Assembly (NCBI GenBank): GCA_963695975.1 | Contig: CAVOIB010000008.1 | Location: 1 to 62,479, forward strand | Direction: 5' to 3' | DNA length: 62,479 nucleotides | Origin: JBBQVZ01 sp963695975 | Lineage (GTDB): Bacteria > Actinomycetota > UBA4738 > HRBIN12 | Shown: positions 16,695-26,876 of the stretch, piece by piece | Position numbering within the stretch: position 1 is the first letter of the stretch | How the letters are laid out: each line of letters opens with the position of its first letter | Translations under genes and position numbers: made by a program | The notes under the pieces: model-generated | Told to the model about the DNA's origin: nothing | The model's database searches: none | Seen by the model: only the letters and a program-made list of their open reading frames with translations

Positions 16695-18437
16695 CTACCC
16701 GACCGCCAGATCGACGAGCTCGAACCGTCCCACGTCGACGAGTCCTTGATCGGTCAGCCTCAGCTCCGGGATCACCGAGAGGGCGAGGAACGACATCACC
16801 ATGAACGGATCCGGAAGCGTGACCCCGAGCCCCCGTGCGGCCCGATCCAGTTCCACCGCCTCGTCGGCGACCTCCTTCGCGGGCCGATCCGACAGCAGCC
16901 CGCCGACCGGGCACGCGAGCTCGGCCATGATCGAGCCCGCCGACACGACGACCTGGCCACCTCCGATCTGCGTCAGTCGGTTCACGGCTATCGCCATGTC
17001 ATCGTCATCGACACCGACGACGCCCACGTTGTGCGCGTCGTGCTGGTGGCTGGAGGCCAGCGCGCCGCGTAACAGGCCGAACCCGGTTACGAAGCCCAGG
17101 CCGATCGCGCCCGTCCCCTTGTGGCGCTCCACCACCGCGACCTTCGCGAGATCGCGACCCGGATCGGCGACCGCGTGGCCGTCGGACCGCGCCGGGTCCA
17201 CAACGAGGGACCGCGTCACGAGCTGTCCCGGCTCGACGCCGATCACTCGGACCCGATCGGCGGCCGTGATCGCGAAGTCCTCGGCCGACAGCGTGGGCAC
17301 GTGCACGCTGTCGCGCATCCATGCGGGAGGGCGGATCGACGGCACGCCGATGGCTTCGCCCTCGGCCGCCACGAGACGTCCGCGCTTCCACACGCGGACC
17401 GGTCGGAACCCCTCGAGATCGGCGACCGCCACGACGTCTGCGAGGTAGCCCGGGGCCACGGCGCCGTGACGTGGCAGCCTGTGGTACCGGGCGGTGTTCA
17501 GGGTTCCGAGCATCACCGCCTCGGCGGGAGGGCAGCCGAGCGCTACCGCCTTGCGCATGATGTCGTTGATATGCCCGGCGTGCACGAGGTCGTCCGGCTC
17601 CCGATCGTCCGTGCAGAACAGGCAGTTCGTCGGGCCATGCTCGAGGACGAGCGGCAAGAGCGCCTCGAGATCCTTCGCCGCCGAGCCCTCGCGGATCATG
17701 ATCCACATCCCAAGGCGACGCTTCTCCAGGGCCTCCTCCAGCCCGGTGCACTCGTGGTCGCTGCGGATACCGGCGGCCAGGTAGGCGTTGAGATCACGGC
17801 CGGCGAGGCCCGGCGCATGACCGTCGAGGTGCCGGTCACCCGCATCCATCGCCGCCTCGATCTTCGCCAGAGCATCCTCCGAGCCGCGAACCACTCCGTG
17901 GAAGTCCATCATCTCCGCGACCCCGATCGCGTTCGGCTCTTCCCGCAAGAAGCGCCCGATCTCCTCGGCCGTGACCTCCGCACCACTCGATTCGAATGGA
18001 CTCGCAGGGACGCACGATGACACCATCACGAACACGTCCAGGAACACGGTCGAGGCCTCCGCGAGCAGCGCACGTACGCCCGGGATCCCGAACACGTTCG
18101 CGATCTCGTGGGGATCGAGGACGACGGTCGTCGTGCCCCACGGAAGCACCGTACGAGCGAACTCGTCCATCATCAGCTTGGTCGACTCGAGGTGCATGTG
18201 GCCGTCGATGAACCCCGGAAGCAGGATCAGCCCGGATGCATCGAACGCCTCGCGCCCCTCGTAGCTCCCGACACCTGCCACGTGCTCGCCCGCGATCGCG
18301 ACGTCGGCCTCCAACAGCTCACCGGTGAACACGGAGAGCACTCGGCCGCCGGACAGGACCAGATCAGCGGGCTCGTCGCCCCGCGCAACCGCGAGCCGGT
18401 GGCCCAGATCGTGGGCGAAGGCAGACCGCTCCTTCAC
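16695..18437 (-). CDS. ade: Adenine deaminase
   Basis: A 580-residue amidohydrolase that converts adenine to hypoxanthine and ammonia. Metal-site motifs are GFIDGHMHLES (about residue 75) and DPHEIANVFG. The C-terminal half has the adenine deaminase-specific domain with HQHDAHNVGVVG and the VSAGSIMAELACPVGGLLSD segment. Length is typical. It is the last gene of the 12-gene purine operon; its start overlaps the stop of the YgeW-like gene by four bases. Product hypoxanthine feeds the two xanthine dehydrogenases encoded upstream. The 165-base gap to the desaturase gene marks the operon end. Confidence 0.93.
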   Translation of the reverse strand: MKERSAFAHDLGHRLAVARGDEPADLVLSGGRVLSVFTGELLEADVAIAGEHVAGVGSYEGREAFDASGLILLPGFIDGHMHLESTKLMMDEFARTVLPWGTTTVVLDPHEIANVFGIPGVRALLAEASTVFLDVFVMVSSCVPASPFESSGAEVTAEEIGRFLREEPNAIGVAEMMDFHGVVRGSEDALAKIEAAMDAGDRHLDGHAPGLAGRDLNAYLAAGIRSDHECTGLEEALEKRRLGMWIMIREGSAAKDLEALLPLVLEHGPTNCLFCTDDREPDDLVHAGHINDIMRKAVALGCPPAEAVMLGTLNTARYHRLPRHGAVAPGYLADVVAVADLEGFRPVRVWKRGRLVAAEGEAIGVPSIRPPAWMRDSVHVPTLSAEDFAITAADRVRVIGVEPGQLVTRSLVVDPARSDGHAVADPGRDLAKVAVVERHKGTGAIGLGFVTGFGLLRGALASSHQHDAHNVGVVGVDDDDMAIAVNRLTQIGGGQVVVSAGSIMAELACPVGGLLSDRPAKEVADEAVELDRAARGLGVTLPDPFMVMSFLALSVIPELRLTDQGLVDVGRFELVDLAVG

Positions 18438-19429
18438 CGATAGCCGCCCATCGTCAGCGACATCAATGCTTTGCCGGTGTGGAGGCGGTTCTCGGCCTCG
18501 TCGTAGACGATCGACTGGGGCCCGTCGATCACCTCATCGGTGACCTCGCTTCCCCGGTCGGCCGGAAGGCAGTGCATGTACACGGCATCCTTCGCCGCCA
18601 AGCTCATGCGACGCGCATCGCAGATCCAATCGTCGTACCTGGCGGCATCTGTCAACGCCGCCTGCTGATCGCCGAACAGATCGAGTCTTCCCCACGACTT
18701 GGGATAGACGACGTCGGCTCCGCGGAAGGCCTCGTCCATGTCGTCGGCGAAGGAGATCGACCCGCCTCCCTCGGCGGCGGCCTCCTGTGCCCTCGTCATG
18801 AGGTCGGGCATCAGGTCGAAACCCGGAGGGTACGCGAGCACGACGTCGATCCCGTAGCGGGGCAGGAGCGCGGCGAGGCCTTGCGGCACCGACATCGGCT
18901 TCGCGTAGGAGGGGGCGAAGGCCCAGGTCACCGCCACCCGCAGTCCGCGGAGGTCGCCCCGATGCTCGCGGAGCGTCATCAGGTCGGCCAGCGTCTGCGT
19001 GGGGTGGTCGACATCGCACTGCAGGTTGATCAAGGGGATATCTGCCCACCGCGCGACCTCGCGCATGTAGGTGTTCCCCTCCCCGGGAACCAGGTCGTGC
19101 CGGATCGCGAGGCCGTGGCCGTAACGGGACAAGATGATGCCCATGTCCTTCGGGCTCTCCCCGTGCGCGACCTGTGTCTTCTCTGCGTCCAGGTAGTGGG
19201 CGTGACCACCGAGCTGGGTCATCCCGGCCTCGAAGGCGTTCCTCGTCCGCGTGGATTTATCCAGGAACAGCATGAACAGCGTCTTGTCCGGCAGGAGCCG
19301 GTGGGGCTCGCCGGAGTGGAACTTCGTCTTCAGCTCGCTCGCCACGGCCAGGGCCTCATCGATCTCCTGGACGGTCCAGTCGAGCGTCTCGATGTAGTCG
19401 CGGCCCGCGAGCGATGGTCTTTCGGTCAC
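18434..19429 (-). CDS. ygeW: YgeW-like knotted carbamoyltransferase
   Basis: A 331-residue member of the aspartate/ornithine carbamoyltransferase superfamily. The carbamoyl-phosphate loop is DKSTRTRNAFEAG, followed by HPTQTLADLMTL and HCLPADRGSEVTDEVIDG. This HCLPAD version and the long AVTWAFAPSYAKPMSVPQ loop fit the YgeW group rather than ArgF or PyrB. In E. coli ygeW sits with xdh, ygeX and ssnA, as here. The likely role is phosphorolysis of a ureido (carbamoylated) intermediate of purine breakdown to give carbamoyl phosphate, but the exact substrate is not established. The start overlaps the xanthine dehydrogenase stop (ATGA). Confidence 0.85.
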   Translation of the reverse strand: MTERPSLAGRDYIETLDWTVQEIDEALAVASELKTKFHSGEPHRLLPDKTLFMLFLDKSTRTRNAFEAGMTQLGGHAHYLDAEKTQVAHGESPKDMGIILSRYGHGLAIRHDLVPGEGNTYMREVARWADIPLINLQCDVDHPTQTLADLMTLREHRGDLRGLRVAVTWAFAPSYAKPMSVPQGLAALLPRYGIDVVLAYPPGFDLMPDLMTRAQEAAAEGGGSISFADDMDEAFRGADVVYPKSWGRLDLFGDQQAALTDAARYDDWICDARRMSLAAKDAVYMHCLPADRGSEVTDEVIDGPQSIVYDEAENRLHTGKALMSLTMGGYR

Positions 19430-21829
19430 GCTTCCTCCCTTTCTCCGGTCGCGCGCTGCGACAGGGTCGCCCCCTCGTAGGTCGGCACCGGCTCCTGCCC
19501 CGGCACATCGGGGATAGGCGGCCAGCCACCGCTCGTGACGGGCCCCGCGAGCCCCGCGACGTCGTCGGGGCGGACCGGGGCTCGGTTCAGCTCGAGCCCG
19601 GTGGCGTCCCGGATGGCCGCCACGATGGCGGGCGTCGCGACGATCGTCGCGGACTCCCCGACCCCTTTGACCCCGAACGGGGTGCCGGGTTCAGGCTCCT
19701 CGACGATCACCGTATCGATCGGCGGCACGTCCAAGATCGTGGGGAGCAGATAGTCGGTGAACGACGGGTTGCGGATCACGCCGTCGCGAACCTGGAGCTC
19801 CTCCATCACGGCGAGCCCGAGCCCCATCGCGGCTCCTCCTTCGCTCTGGCCCTCGACGAGCTGCGGATTGATCGCCGTGCCCACGTCGACGACGGAGGCG
19901 ATGTGCACCACGCGCACCAGCCCGAGCTCCCGGTCCACATCCACCACCGCACGTTGCGCGGCGAACGAGAACAGCGGGTGAAGGTCGCCCTGTCCCTTCT
20001 CGTCCATGGGCGTGGTAGGGCGGTGGCGGAACGTCCGGGTCGCGGCCACGGGCTCGTCCAGCAGTTCCAGCAGATCGCCGACCGGGCGTCCGTCGACGAA
20101 CACTCGCCCGTCTTCGATCGTCGTCGAGCCTTCCTCTCCGACCGAGGCCGCTCCCGCTCGCCGGGCGAGCTCCTCGAGCACCCCTCGGCACGCCAGTTGC
20201 AGGGCCCCACTCGCCATGAGCGTCTGGCGAGACGCGGACGTCGAGCCGGCCGAGTCCAGCTCCGTGTCGGCGGTGTGAAGCACCACGTGCTCGATCCCCA
20301 GCTCCGAGCGCACCACCTGGGTCATCACGGCTCCGAGACCCTGCCCGACCTCGACCGCTGCGCTCCGCACCTCGGCGACCGGCCCGTCCACACCGCGCAC
20401 GAGCGTGACCCGAGCCTGGTGGAAGTCGTCGAATCCCTCGCTGTAGCCGATGTTCTTGTAGCCGAGCGCGAATCCCACACCGCGACGCAGCCCCTCCCCT
20501 CGGCCGACGTTACCCGTGCCGCCGGGGAGGGTGATCGGGTCGCGGTCGGACGGATCGGTCTGCGGTGGCATGGGGATCGACATGCATGCGTCGATCACCT
20601 CGCGCACCGGCGCGCTCCCGTTCATCACTTGCCCCGTCGGCAGCACGGACCCGGTCCGCACGGCGTTCCGTCGCCGGAGCTCCACGGGATCCATCCCGAG
20701 CGCGGCGGCTAACTTGTCCATCTGCGATTCGAACGCGAACGTCACCTGCGGGGCGCCGAACCCCCTCATCGCACCGCAGGGCGGGTTGTTCGTGTAGACC
20801 GCGGTTCCCTCCAGCAGCGCGTTGGGAACCTCGTACGGTCCGGCCGCGAACGTCGTCGCGTTCCCGATCACGGCGGGCGAGGACGATGAGTACGCCCCGC
20901 CGTCGATCAGCACGCGAGCGCGCACGCACGCGAGCATGCCCTCGCGCGACACCCCGTGACGCATCCAGATCCGCGAAGGATGGCGATGGACGTGTCCGGA
21001 GAACGACTCCTCGCGCCCATAGGTCATCTTCACGGGACGGCCGGTGCGCAGCGCGAGCATGCAGGCGTGGATCTGCACGTGGAGGTCCTCGCGCGACCCG
21101 AACGCCCCACCCATGCCGGCCAGATGGATCCGAACCTGTGTCCTCGGGAAGGCCGAGGCACGGCGCGATCTGCAGCCGGTCCACGTGGAGCCACTGCGTC
21201 GACACGTAGAGGTCGATGCCGCCGTCCTCGGCGGGCATGGCGAGACCGCCCTCGGGGCCGAGCGGGGCCTGATCCTGCGAGGCCGTCTCGTAGTAGCCCT
21301 CGACCCACACGTCGGCGCCGGCCTCGGGATCGCCGTGCTCGATGCGCACGTGACGGACCACGTTCCCCCATGCGTGAAGCTGCGGGGCATCGGGCGCGAG
21401 CGCCCGCTCCATGTCGGTGAGCGGCTCCAGCACCTCGTAGTCGACCTCGATCAGTTCCAGGGCGCGCGCGGCGAGCTCGGGCGACTCGGCGGCGACGACC
21501 GCGACCGGCTCGCCCGCGTAGCGAACCACGTCCGATGCGAGCACGGGCTGATCCCGGAACTCGAGACCGTACGTCGCGTGCCCCGGCACGTCGTCGGCAA
21601 CGAGCACGGCACGGACCCCCGGGAGGGCGAGCGCGCCGGACAGGTCGACGGAGTGGACCGTCGCGAACGGGTGCGGGCTTCGGAGCGTCGCGCCGATCAG
21701 CATCCGCTCGTCCCACAGGTCGCTGCCGTACGCGAACGTCCCCTTCACCTTCGGCACCCCGTCGGGACGGCGAACGGAGGAGCCGACCCCACCGGGAAGC
21801 CTGGTCCGCAGGTCCACCGGGGGGCTCAT
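19426..21829 (-). CDS. Xanthine dehydrogenase, molybdopterin-binding large subunit (one frameshift)
   Basis: About 800 residues after repair. The first part, from the ATG at 21829 (MSPPVDLRTRLPGG...), includes the a/b hammerhead (KVKGTFAYGSDLW). After CLGLP the frame changes; deleting one base from the GGG run at 21146-21148 gives CLGLPRTQVRIHLAGMGGAFGSRED. Molybdopterin-site motifs are GAMRGFGAPQVTF, VEVGQGLGAVMTQV and GVKGVGESATI, the last carrying the catalytic Glu. It oxidises hypoxanthine and xanthine to urate with the FAD and 2Fe-2S subunits encoded just upstream. It overlaps the 8-oxoguanine deaminase stop by four bases. Substrate is assigned from context. Confidence 0.85.
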
Positions 21830-23187
21830 CGCCCGACCGCTCCCGCGATGGCGCGCGCGGTCCGGTGTCCGAGGCCCGCGATCGCGGACTCGTCGGCCGT
21901 CTCGAGTGTCCCGTCCCGGACGACCACCCGTCCGTCGACCAGGAGATGCCGGACACGCTCCGGCCGGCAGAGCGCCAGCGCGGCCACCGGATCGGCGTCG
22001 GCGCCCGCCGTCGAGAGGCCGTCCACCGGGAACAGGGCGAGATCCGCCCGCTTCCCCACCTCGATCGAACCGATGTCGTCGCGGCCGAGACACGCCGCCC
22101 CGCCCCGCGTGGCGACCCGCAACGCCTCGCGCGCCGACAGCGAGCCGGCCCCCTGTGCCCCGCGCGTGACGAGCATCGCCTGGCGGACCTCGGAGGCGAG
22201 GTTCCCCGCATCGTTCGAGGCCGATCCGTCCACCCCGAGGCCCACGGTTCCCCCCGCGTCCAGCAGCGCCCGTGCCGGCGCTACACCGGCGCCGAGGCGG
22301 AGGTTCGAACTGGGACACCAGGAGACCCCTGATCCGGACTCGGCGATCCGCCGCACGTCCTTGTCGTCCAGGTGGACGCAGTGCGCGAGCCACACGTCGT
22401 CGTCGAGCCAGCCCCAGTCCTCCATCAGCTCGGTCGGCCGGCGTCCGTAGCGCTCACGGCAGTAGGCCTCCTCCTCACGCGTCTCGGCCAGATGCGTATG
22501 GAGCCGGACACCGAGCCGCCGCGCGAGCTCGGCCGACCCGCGCATGAGGCGTTCGGAGACGGAGAACGGGGAACAGGGCGCGACGGCCATCCGCACCATC
22601 GCACCCGGAGACGGGTCGTGGAACATCCGCACGGCCTCCTCCGTATCCGCGAGGATCTCGTCGGTGTCCTGGCAGACGTCGTCGGGAGGCAGCCCGCCCT
22701 GCGAGACGCCCAGGTCCATCGACCCCCGCGCCGGGTGGAACCGGATCCCGAGCTCCTCGGCGGCGGAGATCGTGGCCTCCAGCACGCCGGCCCGTCCGTG
22801 CGGGAACACGTAGTGGTGGTCCGTCGTGGTGGTGCACCCGCTCAGGGCGAGCTCGGCCACACCCACGAGGGTCGCGACCCGGGCCCACTCGGCGTCCAGC
22901 CCGCTCCAGGTCGGGTACAGCTCGACGAGCCACTCGAACAGCCCGCTGTCCTGTGCGCGGGAACGGGTGAGCGCCTGGAACAGGTGGTGGTGGGTGTTGA
23001 CCAGGCCCGGGATCGCGACCGTGCCGCGACCGTCCAACCGCTCGTCGGGGGCGGTGGGCGGCGCGCCGCTGCCCACCCACGCGATCTCGCCGTCATCCAC
23101 CAGGACGGAGCCGCCGGCGATCTCGGTGCCGGCGTCGTCGATCGCGACCACGACGTCGCACGCCTCCACCAGGAGGCGCGTCACCAT
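21826..23187 (-). CDS. 8-oxoguanine deaminase-like amidohydrolase
   Basis: A 453-residue metal-dependent deaminase of the cytosine deaminase-like amidohydrolase group. Metal-site and catalytic motifs appear in order: GLVNTHHHLFQ (about 65), LHTHLAET, HCVHLDDKDV and the Asp of GLGVDGSASNDAGN. The N-terminus (MVTRLLVEACDVVVAID) and SWCPSSNLRLGAG resemble 8-oxoguanine deaminases, which make urate and ammonia from 8-oxoguanine; guanine-type or triazine substrates are alternatives. It is nested between the Fe-S and Mo subunit genes, overlapping both, so its product should feed the urate pool. The ATG at 23187 overlaps the Fe-S gene stop. Confidence 0.82.
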   Translation of the reverse strand: MVTRLLVEACDVVVAIDDAGTEIAGGSVLVDDGEIAWVGSGAPPTAPDERLDGRGTVAIPGLVNTHHHLFQALTRSRAQDSGLFEWLVELYPTWSGLDAEWARVATLVGVAELALSGCTTTTDHHYVFPHGRAGVLEATISAAEELGIRFHPARGSMDLGVSQGGLPPDDVCQDTDEILADTEEAVRMFHDPSPGAMVRMAVAPCSPFSVSERLMRGSAELARRLGVRLHTHLAETREEEAYCRERYGRRPTELMEDWGWLDDDVWLAHCVHLDDKDVRRIAESGSGVSWCPSSNLRLGAGVAPARALLDAGGTVGLGVDGSASNDAGNLASEVRQAMLVTRGAQGAGSLSAREALRVATRGGAACLGRDDIGSIEVGKRADLALFPVDGLSTAGADADPVAALALCRPERVRHLLVDGRVVVRDGTLETADESAIAGLGHRTARAIAGAVGR

Positions 23188-23654
23188 GCACCCGCCTGTT
23201 TCGAAGCCGCTGCCAGCCGAACGGCGTCCAGGATCTTCTCGTACCCCGTGCACCGACAGATGTTGCCCGCGAGCGCCTCGCGGATCGCGAGCTCGTCGGC
23301 TGAGGGATCCCGCTCGAGGAGATCGGCCACCGCCACCACAAGTCCCGGCGTGCAGAACCCGCACTGAACCGCTCCGGCCGCGACGAACGCATCCTGCACC
23401 GGGTGCAGCGTCTCCTCACCCGCGAGCCCTTCGATGGTCCGGACGTCACGCCCGTCGGCCTGGGCGGCGAGCACGAGGCACGAGCAGACGACGTCACCGT
23501 CGAGCCACACGGAGCACGATCCGCACTCCCCCTGCTCGCACGCGTTCTTCGAACCGAGGAGACCCAGCGACTCGCGGAGCATCGTCAGCAGGCTGTCGGC
23601 CGCCCAGACGTCCGCCTCGCGCCAGTCGCCGTTCACATGCACGCGCACCTGCAT
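23181..23654 (-). CDS. Xanthine dehydrogenase, 2Fe-2S subunit
   Basis: A 157-residue small subunit of the CoxS/XdhC type. The first cluster binds in NACEQGECGSCSVWLDGDVVC (plant ferredoxin-like domain). The second binds in VQCGFCTPG and NICRCTGY (four-helix domain). It passes electrons between the molybdenum site and FAD. The ATG at 23654 shares one base with the stop of the FAD subunit gene (TGATG); an upstream ATG at 23684 would add ten residues and overlap more. Partner genes flank it on both sides. Confidence 0.93.
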   Translation of the reverse strand: MQVRVHVNGDWREADVWAADSLLTMLRESLGLLGSKNACEQGECGSCSVWLDGDVVCSCLVLAAQADGRDVRTIEGLAGEETLHPVQDAFVAAGAVQCGFCTPGLVVAVADLLERDPSADELAIREALAGNICRCTGYEKILDAVRLAAASKQAGAW

Positions 23655-24524
23655 CACGCCGCCGCCCGTCGGTCTGTCGCCCATGTGAGCGCTCGCCGTG
23701 CCAGCACGTTCACCGCGTGACGCCGATAGGCAGCCGAGCCTCGGACGTCGTCGATCGGCGCCGTGGCGCGAGCGACGAGCTCACCGAACTCCCGGGCCAC
23801 GTCCTGTTCGACGACCGCCCCAGGGTCGTCCCAGAACCCTGCTTCCGCCAGCGACTCCGCGGCGAAGGCTTCGGCCTCAGGCGCGCGCACCACGCGTCGG
23901 GGCGACCGATCCGAGCGCCACGCGGACCGAGCGCGTCACCGGGTCTACCTGGAGGCACATGCTCGCAACGGCGATCACCATCGCGTTCCGGGTACCGATC
24001 TTCGAGAACGAACCCGGGCCGTCGATCGGGCGCCACCGAACGCCCAGGATCAGCTCGTCGTCCCTGAGCGCGGTCCGTTTCGGACCGAGCAGGAACTCGT
24101 GCCACGACACCGATCGACGCCGCCCTCCAGCCGCCACCAGCTCGACGTCGGCGTCGTGCACCGCGAGCACGGGAAGCGCATCGCCGGCCGGGGACCCCGT
24201 CCCGAGGTTCCCGCCCACGGTCCCCCGAGCGCGGATCTGGGGGGAGCCCACGGTCCGGGAGGCCTGCACGAGGGTTCGCACGTCCCGAAGTTCGCGCACG
24301 ATCCGCGCGTACGTGACGCCCGCGCCCAAGAAGATCTCGCCGTCGGCTCGTCGGACCTCCCGAAGCTCCGCCAGGCGGGTGAGGTCGATCATCGCCTCCG
24401 GCCTGAGCCGGCGGAAGTTGAGCGCCACCATGAGGTCGGTACCGCCCGCGATCGGAACGGCCTCGGGCCGCTCGGCGAGCATCTCGAGGGCTTCCTCCAG
24501 CGAGGTTGGCAGGAGGACATCCAC
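23654..24524 (-). CDS. Xanthine dehydrogenase, FAD-binding subunit (one frameshift)
   Basis: About 289 residues after repair, of the CoxM type. FAD-contact motifs are PIAGGTDLMVALNFR near the start and TVGGNLGTGSPAGDALPVL in the middle. The frame ends early at ALGSVAPTRG. Deleting one base from the G4 run at 23897-23900 continues it into RRVVRAPEAEAFAAESLAEAG and the usual helical C-terminal domain ending near the next start. It starts at GTG 24524, which overlaps the stop of the LLM oxidoreductase gene (TAGTG). It would transfer electrons to NAD+ or another acceptor. Confidence 0.85.
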
Positions 24525-25543
24525 TAGAACGCCCCTTCAGCGAACGCATCGATCATCGCCCGCACGTCATCACCCAGCGGGTACAGGACCGGGCAGGTGC
24601 TCCCGGATTCGACGAACTCTCGCACCTTCGCCCGGCATTCGTCCGCGGTTCCCGCAGCGGCCACCATCTGCACCACCTCGTCGGGGACGAGCTGCATCGC
24701 CGCGTGGATCTCCTCCGGCCCGGCCGGCCAGGTCAGCACGGCCCGGATCCGCTCCAGCAGACCCTCGTCGACGCCACTCGCCTTCCCGATGTGCGGCTGC
24801 TGCCCCAGGTACTGGGTGACCAGCTCGCGCGCTCGATCCAGGGCCAGCGCCCGATCGCTGTCGAGCGAACAGACCACGAGCTGCGGACGGTCGATATCCT
24901 CCACCCGGCGGGCGGCACGCGCGGCTCCGACGGCCAGATGCTTCATCGCCGCTTCGTTGTAGCGGGGCCCGACGAGGTAGTTGAGCAGGACGCCGTCGCC
25001 GATCTCCCCGGCCAGCTCCATCATCTTCATGCCCGTCGCCCCGATGTAGATCGGCACGTGACGGGGCGAGCGATCGCCGTGCACCACGTCGATCTCGACA
25101 CCATCGAGATGGACGTGCTCGCCCTCGAAGGTGACGTTCTCCATCGCGAGCAGCCGCCGGGTCGCGTCGACGACCTCTCGCATCACCGTGAGTGGGCGCC
25201 GGCGCTCGATCCCGACCTTCTGCGCCAGGGGGTCCCACCACGCGCCGATCCCAAGCTTGATCCGGCCCGGCCCCAGATCGTCCAAGGTGACGAACGTGGC
25301 CGCGAGCAGGCCGACATTCCGGGTCCAGCAGTTGACGACGCCCGACCCGATCTCGATGCGATCGGTCGCGGCGGCATAGGCGGCCATCGGAACCGTGGCC
25401 TCGCGCACCAGTCGGCTCTCCGCCTGCCACACGGCCTCGAATCCCCGCTCCTCCGCGTACCGCGCGTAGCCGATCGCCTCACGAAGCGGGTGCTTGTCTT
25501 GGAGGTAGAGGGCGACGCGGCCCTCGGAGCTCACGGCCATCAT
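24524..25543 (-). CDS. LLM-class flavin/F420-dependent oxidoreductase in the purine operon
   Basis: A 339-residue luciferase-like TIM-barrel protein. The start (GRVALYLQDKHPLREAIGYARYAEERGFEAVWQAE) and GIGAWWDPLAQKVGIERRRPL fit the F420-dependent methylenetetrahydromethanopterin-reductase-like branch; HVPIYIGATGMKMMELAGEIGDG is the cofactor-end motif. Cofactor (F420 or FMN) is not settled by sequence reading. It starts at ATG 25543, overlapping the SsnA-like stop, and ends on the FAD subunit start, so it is fully inside the operon. Such a reductase is not part of the known E. coli urate locus. It may reduce a purine-ring intermediate, the step usually given to YgfK. Confidence 0.85.
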   Translation of the reverse strand: MMAVSSEGRVALYLQDKHPLREAIGYARYAEERGFEAVWQAESRLVREATVPMAAYAAATDRIEIGSGVVNCWTRNVGLLAATFVTLDDLGPGRIKLGIGAWWDPLAQKVGIERRRPLTVMREVVDATRRLLAMENVTFEGEHVHLDGVEIDVVHGDRSPRHVPIYIGATGMKMMELAGEIGDGVLLNYLVGPRYNEAAMKHLAVGAARAARRVEDIDRPQLVVCSLDSDRALALDRARELVTQYLGQQPHIGKASGVDEGLLERIRAVLTWPAGPEEIHAAMQLVPDEVVQMVAAAGTADECRAKVREFVESGSTCPVLYPLGDDVRAMIDAFAEGAF

Positions 25544-26868
25544 GCGCCGCCTTCCGGTTCGAACGGATGTGCCGGCGTTCGCGCGACGCGCTCCCACAGG
25601 AGTGCCGCCTGCTCGCGCGCGAGCGCCCGGATCTCGCGCGCATCCGCGCGCGCCAGCATCCGGTCCCGCACGACCACCTCGCCCGCCACGAGCACGTCTC
25701 GCACGAGGCGGCTCGTGAATCCGAACACCCAGTGACCGCCCAGGTTGTCGGCCTCGAGCGGCGTCGGCGGATCGTAGTCGAGCACCACGAGGTCCGCGGG
25801 GGCCCCCGCCTCGATCCTGCCGAGCAGCGGTTCATCGAAACAGGCTCCGGCGAACCGAGCCGATCCCGCGATCGCCGCCAGGAGCCACCCTGGTCCCACG
25901 GCCGGATCCGCCTCGCGCGCCCGCCAGAACGCCGCGCACGATTCGGCGAACATGTCCCCGTCGATCCCGTCGGTGCCGAGCGCGAGCCGAGCGAACGACC
26001 CAACCGGCGCATGCCCCACACGGTTGTTCATGTTCGACCGGGCGTTGTGTACGACGGTGGCCCCGCTCGCATCGATCAGCTCCAGCTCGGACCCGTCCAC
26101 GTCGACGCAGTGAGCGAGGAGCGCCCGCCGGTCGATCACGCCAGCGTCGGCCAGCCGTTGAAGCACCCGCTTCCCGAAGCGCGCCCGTGCGTCGACCTCA
26201 TCGGCGGCGTCCTCGGCGACGTGGATGTGGATACCCACGCCGAACTCCTTCGCGAGCCTGGCGCACGCGTCGAGCGTCTCGTCCGAGAGGGTGAAGGAAG
26301 CGTGCGCCCCAACCATGCCCCGAACGAGCCCCCCCACACCGTGTTTCAAGTGGCGGCGGTTCTCCTGGATCCCGGCGGCGGCGCGTTCGGCACCGTCGCG
26401 GTCGGTGACCTCGTAGCACAGCACCGATCGTGCGCCGAGCTCGGCCAGGGCGCCCCCCATCACCTCGAGCTGCTCGTCGATCGCCTCAGGAGACGCGTGA
26501 TGATCGACGATGGTGGTCGTTCCCGCCAGCAGCGCATCGGCGCCGCCCGCGAGCGCCGACGCGCGGTTCGACGGCGCGTCGAGCGCCCGGTCCAGGCGCC
26601 ACCAGATCCGCTGAAGGACCTGTACGAAGTTCTCCGGTGGCGCCAGGTCGTACGGCATCCCCCGCGCGAGCGCCGAGTACAGGTGGTGGTGCGCGCAGAC
26701 GTTGCCGGGGATCACGACGCATCTCGAGCAATCGATGACGGTGGCGTCGCCGGCGACCGGCCGGTCCGAGACCTCCACGATCCGGCCGTCGTTCACCACG
26801 ACGTTCGCGCGCTCGATCCGAGGCGGATCGAGGGAGGTGACCACCGTCCCGCCCTCGAGCGCCAACAT
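25540..26868 (-). CDS. ssnA: SsnA-like amidohydrolase
   Basis: A 442-residue metal-dependent hydrolase. Motifs in order are CAHHHLYSALARGMP (about residue 60), HIHVAED, LLAHCVDVDGSE and the Asp of LGTDGIDGDMF. ARSNMNNRVGHAPVG and the spacing are those of SsnA proteins, which sit beside xdhD and ygfK in E. coli. The reaction of SsnA is not firmly established; a ring-opening or deamination step on a urate-derived intermediate is inferred. The gene begins 8 bases after the fused xanthine dehydrogenase gene and overlaps the LLM gene. Confidence 0.8.
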   Translation of the reverse strand: MLALEGGTVVTSLDPPRIERANVVVNDGRIVEVSDRPVAGDATVIDCSRCVVIPGNVCAHHHLYSALARGMPYDLAPPENFVQVLQRIWWRLDRALDAPSNRASALAGGADALLAGTTTIVDHHASPEAIDEQLEVMGGALAELGARSVLCYEVTDRDGAERAAAGIQENRRHLKHGVGGLVRGMVGAHASFTLSDETLDACARLAKEFGVGIHIHVAEDAADEVDARARFGKRVLQRLADAGVIDRRALLAHCVDVDGSELELIDASGATVVHNARSNMNNRVGHAPVGSFARLALGTDGIDGDMFAESCAAFWRAREADPAVGPGWLLAAIAGSARFAGACFDEPLLGRIEAGAPADLVVLDYDPPTPLEADNLGGHWVFGFTSRLVRDVLVAGEVVVRDRMLARADAREIRALAREQAALLWERVARTPAHPFEPEGGA

Positions 26869-26876
26869 CGATCGCT

